A stretch of 64,000 nucleotides of DNA, from assembly GCA_963755635.1 (NCBI GenBank), contig CAVWKS010000023.1, positions 1 to 64,000 on the forward strand. Direction: 5' to 3'. Below are positions 56,463-64,000 of this stretch, piece by piece. Source of the stretch: AC-32 sp963755635 (GTDB taxonomy: Bacteria; Actinomycetota; Thermoleophilia; Gaiellales; Gaiellaceae). Numbering within the stretch: position 1 is the stretch's first letter; the number at the start of each line of letters is the position of its first letter. A program made the position numbers and the translations under genes. The notes below the pieces were generated by a model. The model was not told where the DNA came from, did no database searches, and saw nothing but the letters and a program-made list of their open reading frames with translations.

Positions 56463-57848
56463 GACCGGTGCGCCAGGTACTCGAGCAGGTCGGAGCGAGT
56501 GAGCATTCCGCTCGGCGTGCCGCGCGTGGCGACGACCACGGCCGGGCTGCCGCCGCTCAGCGCCGAGAAGACCTCGTCCAGCGACTCGTCGGCCTCGACC
56601 GCGGCCAGCGGCGGCTGCATCGCGGCGGCGACGTCGTCGTTGACCGCGTCGGGGTTGCGAAAGACGAGCTCGAGCAGGCCGCGCTCCTGGAGCGAGCCGA
56701 CGACGTCCGCGAGCGAGCCAGCTGGAGTCGTGCCGCATGACCGGGAGCTGCGAGATCGAGTACTCGCGCATCAGGTCGATCGCGGCGCCGACCTTCTGGT
56801 GCGACTCGATCGTGACCAGCTCCGGCGCGTCTCCGTTGCGCCGCTTGAACTGCAGCACCTCGGCCACCTTCGGCGTCGGCTCGCGCCGTTCGAGGAAGCC
56901 GAGCTCGATCAGGTAGTTGTCGTCGAAGAACTTCGACAGGTACGCGCGGCCGCTGTCGGGGAAGAGCGTGACGACGGTCTTGCCGGGCCCGAGCTCCTTC
57001 GCGATCTCGACCGCCGCCCAGGCAGCGGTGCCGCCCGAGCCGCCGACCAGCAGCCCTTCCTCGCGGGCGAGTCGCCGCGCGGTCAGGAACGAGTCGCGGT
57101 CGGAGACGGTCACCCAGCGATCGACGACGGACTTGTCGAGGGTCTTCGGATAGAAGTCCTCGCCGATCCCCTCGACGAGGTACGGGTGCTGCTTCTCCGG
57201 GCCGGAGGTGTAGATCGAGCCCTCGGGATCGGCGCCGACGATCAGCACCTCGGGCTTCTGCTCCTTCACGTAGCGCGCGGTGCCGGTGATCGTGCCGCCG
57301 GTGCCGACCGCGATCACGAGCGCGTCGAGCTCGCCGCCGGTCTGCTCGAGGATCTCGGGGCCGGTCGTCTCGTAGTGGGCCCGCGGGTTCGCCTCGTTCG
57401 TGTACTGGTCGGGCTTGAACGCGCCCGGGATCTCCTCGGCGAGGCGGTCGGAGACCGAGTAGTAGCTCTCCGGCGACTCGGGCGCGACCGCGTAGGGGCA
57501 GATGATCACCTCCGCGCCGAAGGCCTTCAGGAGCGAGATCTTCTCGCGGCTCATCTTGTCCGGCATCGTGAAGATGCAGCGGTAGCCCTTCAGCGCGGCG
57601 ACGATCGCGAGGCCGGTGCCGGTGTTCCCCGAGGTCGGCTCGACGATCGTCCCGCCCGGCTTGAGCTTCCCCTCGCGCTCGGCCGCCTCGACCATCGTGA
57701 TCGCGATTCGGTCCTTGATCGAGCCGCCCGGGTTGAGGAATTCGAGCTTGGCCAGCACCGTTGCAGCGTCCGTGGGGACGATGCGCTGGAGGCGGACGAC
57801 CGGCGTGTGGCCGACCAGGTCGAGCAGGGACGGATACTCCCGCGGCAT
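56459..57848 (-). CDS. cbs: Cystathionine beta-synthase with CBS domains, frameshifted
   Basis: PLP enzyme of about 462 residues. The PLP Lys is in FLNPGGSIKDRIAITM (about residue 44), and the Ser/Thr-binding loop EPTSGNTGTGLA and GTGGTITGTARYVKE follow. The C-terminal third is a pair of CBS domains (LVTIESHQKVGAAIDLMREY and later DAVNDDVAAAMQPPLAAVEA). An extra base near 56716-56724 shifts the frame after MRHDSS; removing it gives a normal end at 56459. It condenses serine and homocysteine to cystathionine, or acts as a cysteine synthase. First gene of CBS-BolA-Grx. Confidence 0.88.
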
Positions 57849-57880
57849 GGGGCAAACATAACGGCGGAAGGAGAGCTCAA

Positions 57881-58423
57881 GTGAAGATCGCGACCATCGG
57901 CAGGGGCAACGTCGGCGGCGGGCTCGCCGACTTCTGGGAGAAGGCCGGCCACGAGGTGCAGCGGATCGGAAGCGACGGGGGAGACGTCTCCGGCGCCGAC
58001 GCGGTGCTCCTCGCGGTGCCGTCCGGGGCGATCCAGGACGCGCTCGCGAGCGTGAGCGGGCTCGAGGGGAAGGTGCTGATCGACGCGACCAACCTCGTCC
58101 AGGGCGAGCGGCCGGGCGGGCTCGACTCGCTCTCGGCCTACGTCAAGCAGGTGACCGGCGCGCACGTCGCGAAGGCGTTCAACACCGTCTTCGCGCGGCT
58201 CTACGACAAGGTCGCGGAGCAGGAGACGCCGCCGGGCTGCCTCTACTGCGGCGACGACGAGGCGAAGGAGACGACCGCGCAGCTGATCCGCGACGCCGGC
58301 TACGAGCCGATCGACGCGGGCGGGCTCGAGAACGCGCGCTTGCTCGAGGACTTCCTGAAGGCCGAGTTCGCCGCGTCGAGCGCGGGCCTCGGGCCGTTCT
58401 TCTACCGCTTCGAGGTGCCCTAG
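57881..58423 (+). CDS. NADPH-dependent F420 reductase-like protein
   Basis: 180 residues. The N-terminal dinucleotide motif KIATIGRGNVGGGLADFW is followed by VLLAVPSGAIQDAL and VLIDATNLVQGERP, as in F420-dependent NADP reductases (Npd/Fno). The usual GNxG here reads GRGNVGGG. A C-terminal helical domain with KAFNTVFARLY and CGDDEAKETT follows. GTG 57881 follows GGAAGGAGAG. It might reduce F420 with NADPH or act on another substrate. Convergent with the MFS gene. Confidence 0.75.
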   Translation: MKIATIGRGNVGGGLADFWEKAGHEVQRIGSDGGDVSGADAVLLAVPSGAIQDALASVSGLEGKVLIDATNLVQGERPGGLDSLSAYVKQVTGAHVAKAFNTVFARLYDKVAEQETPPGCLYCGDDEAKETTAQLIRDAGYEPIDAGGLENARLLEDFLKAEFAASSAGLGPFFYRFEVP

Positions 58424-59853
58424 GTCGACGCGGCCTCCGGCTGCGCCTCGGGCACCGCCACGTGCGTGCCGCGCAGGAGAACGAACGCGAGGATCGCTCC
58501 GAGCACGGCCAGCCCGATCAGCGCCCAGAACGCATCCTGGTAGCCGGAGGTAAAGGCCACGGCCTGCGAATGGCCGCTCTGCAGCAGCGTCTTCGCGCTC
58601 GAGACGAAGATCGTCGAGGCGAGCGCGATCCCGATCGCTCCTCCGACCTGCTGGTTCGTGTTGATCAGCCCCGACGCGAGGCCGGCGTCGCTCGGCTCGA
58701 CCTGCGCCAGCGCGGCGATCGTCACGGGGACGAACGAGAAGGCGAGCCCGAGCGCGAAGAGCAGGTACGGCGGCAGCAGGTCCGGCCAGAAGTGCCCGTG
58801 CACCGGGAGCTGCGTGTACCAGACCATCGACCCCGCCAGGACGAGCAGGCCCGTGACGATCACAGGGCGCGGCCCGAAGCGCGTCGTCAGCGCCTGCGCG
58901 ACGCCTGCCCAGATCACGGTCGTCCCGGCGGTCGCCAGGAACGTGATGCCCGTCTTCAGCGCTGACCAGCCGAGCACCTGCTGCACGTAGAGGGTCAAGA
59001 CCAGGAAGTTCGCGAAGATCACCGCGCCGAGGAGGAAGCCGACCACGTTGGCGGCGAGCACCGACCGGATCCGGAAGATCCGGAACGGCATCAGCGGCGC
59101 GCGGCTGCGCAGCTCGATCGCGGTGAAGACCGCGAGGAGCGCAACCGAGGCGATCAGCAGCACGATCGTGCGCGTGGAGCCCCAGCCGACGTCGGGCGCC
59201 TTCGAGATCGCGTAGACGAGCAGCGCGAGGCCGCTGGTGACCGTGATCGCGCCCGCGACGTCGAACCGGCGGTGGCCGAGCTCGGCACGGCTCTCCGGGA
59301 CGAACGGCAGCGTCAGCCCGAAGACGAGCGCTCCGACGGGAACGTTGACGTAGAAGATCCACTGCCAGCCGAGGTACTTGGTGATGATCCCGCCGAAGAG
59401 GACGCCGGCCGCCGCGCCCGAGCCGCCGAGCGCGCCCCAGATTCCCAACGCCTTGTTCCGCTCGGCGCCCTCACGGAAGGTCGTCGTCACGATCGAGAGA
59501 GCCGCCGGCGAGATGATCGCCGCGCCGATTCCCTGCACGGCTCGGGCTCCGATCAGGACGCCGATGTTGCCGGCGAGGCCGCAGACGAGCGAGGCGACGG
59601 TGAAGAGCGTCAGGCCGACGAGGAAGATCCGCTTGCGCCCGAGCAGGTCCGCCATCCGCCCGCCGAGCAGCAGGAAGCCGCCGAAGGTGATCGCGTAGGC
59701 GATCAGCACCCACTGGACGGTCGTCTCGGTGACGTTCAGGTCCTTCTCGATCGAAGGGAGCGCGACATTGACGATCGCGACGTCGAGGACGGTCATGAAG
59801 AACGCTGCGCCCACGATCGCGAGCGTCAGCCAGCGGCGGCTATCGGCGGACAT
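58420..59853 (-). CDS. MFS transporter, DHA2 (EmrB/QacA-like) family
   Basis: Proton-driven exporter of 477 residues with about fourteen helices. Motif A-like GGRMADLLGRKRIFLVG follows the second helix, and the motif C-like GGSGAAAGVLFGGIIT lies near residue 150. It starts FMTVLDVAIVNVALPSIEKD. Drug or metabolite efflux is the likely role; the substrate is unknown. Divergent from the secreted glycosidase-like gene with about 97 bases between. Confidence 0.9.
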   Translation of the reverse strand: MSADSRRWLTLAIVGAAFFMTVLDVAIVNVALPSIEKDLNVTETTVQWVLIAYAITFGGFLLLGGRMADLLGRKRIFLVGLTLFTVASLVCGLAGNIGVLIGARAVQGIGAAIISPAALSIVTTTFREGAERNKALGIWGALGGSGAAAGVLFGGIITKYLGWQWIFYVNVPVGALVFGLTLPFVPESRAELGHRRFDVAGAITVTSGLALLVYAISKAPDVGWGSTRTIVLLIASVALLAVFTAIELRSRAPLMPFRIFRIRSVLAANVVGFLLGAVIFANFLVLTLYVQQVLGWSALKTGITFLATAGTTVIWAGVAQALTTRFGPRPVIVTGLLVLAGSMVWYTQLPVHGHFWPDLLPPYLLFALGLAFSFVPVTIAALAQVEPSDAGLASGLINTNQQVGGAIGIALASTIFVSSAKTLLQSGHSQAVAFTSGYQDAFWALIGLAVLGAILAFVLLRGTHVAVPEAQPEAAST

Positions 59854-59950
59854 GCAGGATCTCCTCCCTGGTCGGTTGCAGGTGAGAACGCGGCTCGGGC
59901 AGAACCTATTTCAGTTGCCGGACAGTCGCCACCGATGTGACACTGCAGGC

Positions 59951-62270
59951 GTGTCTGGGGGAGCGCAACGGATCTTCCTTGTCTTGCCGGTGGCGGCCGT
60001 CGTCGTCGCAGTCGCGGCTGCCGGCGGCCAGGCGCGCCGCGGGGCGGATGCTTCCTGTCCGGCGCAAGGCGTCGATCCAGCGTACGCGGCGTCGGTCAAC
60101 GCGGCGCTCGCCGCGCGCCAGGACGTGTGGGGCGACCAGCTCCTGGCGACGCCCGGAGGACCGACCTACGCGGCTGCCCGCCGCTATCTGCACCCGCTCA
60201 TGCTGGTCGGGCCGCCGGCGGGGACCGACCCGCGCCGGCTGACCGACTCCGGCGCCTACTACCTCGCCTTCGGCCGGCCGGACGGGAACACCGGCGCGAC
60301 ACGGCTCGACCTGCACGTGGCCGACGGGAGCCAGATCGTCTCGCAGCGTGTCCGCGGGCCGAGCCTCTCCGTCGACGTCGGCGCGGGCGAACGCTACGGC
60401 TCGTGCCTTGCGCGCCTTGCACCGGCCGCAGCTCGGAGGCGGCTACCTGCCGATCCTGCGGACGCGCTACGTCGACGCGCAGGGCGTGCGCTACCGCCAG
60501 GAATCGTTCGCGACGTACATTCCGCAGACGCGCTCGCTCGTCAGCTTCGTCCGCGTGACGGCAGGCCCGAAAGGGCGTGTTCGGCTGACCGCGTCGCTCG
60601 AGGGGGCGCTGCACAGGGTCGGGAACCAGCTGCGCGTCGGCCGCAAGACGGCCCTCGTCTTCGGAGCGGGTGCCCGTGTGAGCGGCCGGAGCGTGACCTT
60701 TCGAGACCGGCGCACGGTCTACGCGGCCTGGATCTCGAAGCCCTCGCTGACGAAGCCGTTCCGCCTCGACGCGGCCGCTTACCTGCGCGCCAGGCGCTCC
60801 GTGTCGGCGTACTGGCACCGGCGGCTCGCGGCCGGCGCGACGATCGCGGTTCCCGAGCGGGTCGTGATGAACGCCGAGCGGAACCTGCTGATCCAGGACC
60901 TGACGCACGCCTGGCGCTACAGCCTCGCCAATCCGTACGAGCGCTTCTCATGGGAACTGCCCGACGTCGCCGAGGTGATGGGCGCGTACGGCTTCACGGG
61001 CGTCGAGCGCGCGATCCTGGCGAAGTCGTTCCGGCACGGGAGCTTCTTCCCCAACCGCGCCGACGGCGAGCGCATGAGCGGGGTCGCCGACTACTACCTG
61101 CGGACGCACGACGCGGCCTTCGTCCGCGCCGAGTCTCCCGCGCTCGCGCTGGCGCTCCAGCGCTTCGAGCTCCAGCTCGCCATGGACCCGAACGGCCTGC
61201 TCTTCCCGGAGCGCTACGGCTACGACGTCCCTACTGCGATCTACGGCCTGCACGACCAGGCACTCGTCCTGCAGGGCCTGCGAGGGATGGCCGAGGTCTG
61301 GGCACAGGTCGGCGAGGTCGCGCTCGCGGAGCCGGCGACCGCCACCGCGGACCGGCTCGAGGCGGGCCTGCGCGCGGCGGTCCGCTCCTCCCAGCGGACG
61401 CTCCCGGACGGCTCGCTCTTCGTCCCCATCTCGCTCCTCGATCCGAGCGAGCAGCCGTACGACGCGGTCACCGAGTCGCTCCCGGGCAGCTACTGGAACC
61501 TCGTCATGCCGTACGCGCTCGCGTCCGGCCTCTTCGCTCCGGGCAGCCCCGAGGCGACGGGGCTGCTCCGCTACATGGCCGACCACGGCTCGCGCCTGCT
61601 CGGGCTCGTCCGCTTCCGGGCCTTCATGAACAGCGGCAAGCCGGGCTACCGCGCGCCCGGAGTCGATGACGTCTACGGCACCAACTACGCCCGCTTCCTC
61701 GCCGATAACGGGCAGGCCGACCAGCTCATCCTCAGCCTCTACGGCAAGCTCGGCGCGGACATGACCCCGAACACCTTCGTCTCCGGCGAGGGCTCGACGG
61801 TCGGACCGGTGGAAGGCGAGTACTACCGCTCGATGTTCCGGCCGCCGAACAGCGTCAACAACTCGTTCTTCCTCGAGACCCTGCGGCTGCTGCTCGTCCA
61901 CGAGACGCGCGACGAGCTCGGGATGCCGAACGGGCTCGAGCTCGCGTACTCGACGCCGCGCCGCTGGCTCCTGCCAGGCGAGACGATCTCGGTGCGGAGG
62001 GTGCAGACGAGCTTCGGCGCGCTCTCGTACACGGTCAGGGCACGGAAGGGATCGGTGCGCGTCTCGCTGGACGTCCCGAGGCGGATCGGCTCGGCGACGC
62101 TGAGGCTCCGCCTGCGCGTGCCGCTCGCAGAGCGCATCACGCGCGTCACGGTCGGCGGCCGCTCGTTCGAGCGCTACGACGCCGGTACGCAGACGATCGA
62201 CCTGACCGGCCTGCGCGGCCATGTCGTCGCGGTCGCGACCGTCAGTGGCGGAAGTGGCGCCGGTGGGTGA
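59951..62270 (+). CDS. Secreted six-hairpin glycosidase-like protein, frameshifted
   Basis: About 772 residues from GTG 59951. The signal peptide IFLVLPVAAVVVAVAAAGG is followed by an N-terminal beta domain. An extra base near 60415 then breaks the frame, after which an (alpha/alpha)6 domain runs through LIQDLTHAWRYSLANPYERF, SWELPDVAEVMGAYGFTGVE, PYDAVTESLPGSYWNLVMPY and EGEYYRSMFRPPNSVNNSFF. The layout resembles alpha-L-rhamnosidase or glucoamylase-like enzymes, but I cannot name the family. Export suggests degradation of an outside polymer. Its end overlaps purH. Confidence 0.72.
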
Positions 62271-63780
62271 AGACCATCGTCGCGCCCGCGCGCTCGACGG
62301 CTTCGATCACCTCTGAGTCGCGCTTCGAGCCGCCCGGCTGGATGATCGCGGTGGCGCCCGCGCCGAGCGCAAGCTGAGGCCCGTCGGCGAACGGGAAATA
62401 CGCGTCCGAGGCGAGCACGGCGCCGGCGGTCGAGTGTTCGTGCTCGCGCGCCTTCTCGAGCGCGATCCGCACGGCGTCGACGCGGCTCATCTGGCCCGCG
62501 CCGATCCCGATCGTCTGCAGGTCGCGGGCGAGCACGATCGCGTTCGAGCCGACGTGCTTGCAGACGCGCCAGGCGAAGAGCAGATCGCCCCAGGCCAGCT
62601 CGTCGGGCGCGCCGCAGACGACCTCCATCCCCTCGCGGTCGTCGATGTCCCAGTCGCGCTCCTGCACCAGGAGCCCGCCGAGCACTCGCCGGTAGTCGCG
62701 CTCGCCGGGGTTGGAGAGGCGCCGCTCCCGGTCCTCGAGGATGCGCGTGCCAGGCTTCACGCGCAGCTGCGCCAGTGCCGCGTCGTCGTAACCGGGCGCG
62801 AACAGCACCTCGACGAACTGCTCCGCCAGCCGTTCTCCGAGCGCCTCGCTGACCGGCCGGTTGAGCACGACCACGCCGCCGTAAGCCGAGAGCGGGTCGG
62901 CCGCGAGGGCGCGCTCGTACGCCTGCTCGATCGAGCCCGCGACGGCGACCCCGCACGGGTTCGCGTGCTTGACGATCACGCAGGCCGGCAGCTCGAACTC
63001 GCGCGCCACCAGGCGAGCCGCCGAGAGGTCGTTCAGGTTGTTGAACGAGAGCTCGCGCCCGTGCAGCTGCTCGACCATCGAGAGCAGGTGCCGCCGCGCG
63101 CCGATCTCCGAGTAGTAAGCCGCGCGCTGGTGCGGGTTCTCGCCGTAGGCAAGCTCGCGCTCCATCGCGAAGACCGGCTGGAACGATCCGGGGAACACCT
63201 CCGCCGCGCTGAACCAGCCGGAGATCGCCGCCTCGTAGGCCGCGGTGACCTCGAACGCCTCGGCCGCCAGCCGCCGCCGCGTGTCGAGCGAGAGCTCGCC
63301 AGTCGCGCGCAGCTCGGCGAGCACCTCCGGGTAGCGCTCGGGCCTGGAGACGGGCGCCACGTGCGCGAAGTTCTTCGCCGCCGCGCGCAGCATCGCGGGC
63401 CCGCCGATGTCGATCATCTCGACGGCGTCCTCCTCGCGGACGCCGCGCTTCGCGATCACGTCCTGGAACGGGTAGAGGTTGACGCAGACGAGGTCGAACG
63501 GCTCGATCTCGTGCTCGTCGAGCGAGGCCTGGTCGTCCTCGCGGTCGCGCCGCGCGAGGATCGCTGCGTGGATCCGCGGGTGGAGCGTCTTCACGCGCCC
63601 GCCGAGCAGCTCCGGCACCTCCGTCACGTCCTCGACCGGCGTGACCGCGATCCCGAGCTTCTGCAGGAACGACGCGGTGCCGCCGCTCGCCACGATCTCG
63701 ACACCGAGCTTTTCGAGCTCGCGCGCGAGGTCGTCCAGGCCCGACTTGTCGTAGACCGAGAGGAGCGCCCGCTTGATCAT
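62242..63780 (-). CDS. purH: Bifunctional AICAR formyltransferase / IMP cyclohydrolase
   Basis: Catalyses the last two steps of IMP synthesis: formylation of AICAR with 10-formyl-THF and ring closure to IMP. 512 residues, complete. The N-terminal IMP cyclohydrolase opens with ALLSVYDKSGLDDLARELEK and ASGGTASFLQKLGIAVTPVE. The C-terminal transformylase has the catalytic KHANPCGVAVA, LSAYGGVVVLNRPV, DAYFPFADGPQLALGAGATA and the end VFTHRRHFRH. ATG overlaps the purN stop (ATGA). Confidence 0.96.
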   Translation of the reverse strand: MIKRALLSVYDKSGLDDLARELEKLGVEIVASGGTASFLQKLGIAVTPVEDVTEVPELLGGRVKTLHPRIHAAILARRDREDDQASLDEHEIEPFDLVCVNLYPFQDVIAKRGVREEDAVEMIDIGGPAMLRAAAKNFAHVAPVSRPERYPEVLAELRATGELSLDTRRRLAAEAFEVTAAYEAAISGWFSAAEVFPGSFQPVFAMERELAYGENPHQRAAYYSEIGARRHLLSMVEQLHGRELSFNNLNDLSAARLVAREFELPACVIVKHANPCGVAVAGSIEQAYERALAADPLSAYGGVVVLNRPVSEALGERLAEQFVEVLFAPGYDDAALAQLRVKPGTRILEDRERRLSNPGERDYRRVLGGLLVQERDWDIDDREGMEVVCGAPDELAWGDLLFAWRVCKHVGSNAIVLARDLQTIGIGAGQMSRVDAVRIALEKAREHEHSTAGAVLASDAYFPFADGPQLALGAGATAIIQPGGSKRDSEVIEAVERAGATMVFTHRRHFRH

Positions 63781-64000
63781 GACCCGATCAGCTCGCCGAC
63801 GACCTTCGGCAGGAGGCGGTGCTCGGCCGCTTGGACGCGCGCCCGCAGGCTGTGCTCGTCGTCTTCGGGGAGCACCGGTACCGGCTCGGCGGCGATCACC
63901 GGGCCGGTGTCGATCCCGCCGTCGACGTAGTGCACGGTCGCCGCGGTCTCGGGGACGCCGGCCGCAAGCACGTCGTCGATCGGGTGCGGGCCGGGGAAGT
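63777..64000 (-). CDS. purN: Phosphoribosylglycinamide formyltransferase, C-terminal part
   Basis: Only the last 74 or so residues are in the window; the 5' end is beyond base 64000. The visible sequence includes FPGPHPIDDVLAAGVPETAA and VHYVDGGIDTGPVIAAEPVP, then EHSLRARVQAAEHRLLPKVV, a typical GAR formyltransferase end with the conserved Asp-Gly-Gly-Ile-Asp-Thr-Gly-Pro. It is directly followed by purH, so purine genes purN-purH form an operon. Confidence 0.9.
   Translation of the reverse strand, partial: FPGPHPIDDVLAAGVPETAATVHYVDGGIDTGPVIAAEPVPVLPEDDEHSLRARVQAAEHRLLPKVVGELIGS

Overview
The window comes from a very G+C-rich bacterium (roughly 70% by eye). It most resembles an actinomycete, and among those probably the class Thermoleophilia (Gaiella/Solirubrobacter-like). 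The grounds are an actinobacterial-type LexA box (CGAAC-N4-GTTCG) in front of dinB, tRNA genes without an encoded CCA, many GTG starts with ATGA/GTGA overlaps, an MptA/B-like polyprenol-dependent mannosyltransferase, a mycothiol/glutathione-type formaldehyde dehydrogenase, an NADPH:F420-reductase-like protein and a zwf-GH15-GMC carbohydrate operon. The class assignment is inference.

Left part (1-25.7 kb), core metabolism and regulation: cytochrome bd oxidase (cydAB), a DHA2 exporter and NDH-2, followed by zwf, a GH15 glycosidase and a GMC oxidoreductase carrying a four-cysteine cluster. An aldose epimerase, a MarR-ABC exporter operon, SOS-controlled dinB, a class III alcohol dehydrogenase and a methyltransferase come next. 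Then there is an unexpected pair: an orphan Hcp-like protein beside a Tle1/DUF2235-like lipase. An integrase remnant, tRNA-Lys, an M19 dipeptidase, a primary-type sigma factor and an M29 aminopeptidase complete this part.

Middle part (25.9-37.2 kb), a genomic island: it is integrated in the 3' end of tRNA-Glu. An 18-nt core is duplicated at both ends, and a complete tyrosine integrase with a candidate excisionase sits at the right end. Cargo is (a) a self-contained cassette of strong promoter, 51-codon ORF, MauE-like membrane protein, MauD-like thioredoxin, an exported 12-cysteine mini-protein and a terminator; (b) a PadR-controlled ABC transporter with a very large FtsX-type permease and a TolB-like beta-propeller; (c) a DUF1778-GNAT (TacAT-like) toxin-antitoxin pair; (d) an XRE-nucleotidyltransferase pair; and (e) an excisionase/recombinase-like HTH protein. 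Cassette (a) is my main candidate for an undescribed system.

Right part (37.2-64 kb), mostly core genes: lipoproteins, DM13 and DUF402 proteins, tRNA-Val followed by a duplicated hairpin repeat, an ApbE/ferric-reductase-like membrane redox cluster, a GspE-N/coiled-coil protein with seven 35-residue tandem repeats, and a CDF transporter. A mannosyltransferase/DCC/HTTM membrane cluster, a debranching enzyme, a glycosyltransferase and an orphan Flp pilin follow. The end holds a CBS-BolA-glutaredoxin-CGL sulfur cluster, an MFS exporter, a secreted glycosidase-like protein and purH/purN.

Data quality: nine single-base (+1) frameshifts interrupt eight otherwise well-conserved genes, including the sigma factor. 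They look like insertion errors in the assembly rather than real pseudogenes. Several genes also appear to start at CTG behind good Shine-Dalgarno sequences.
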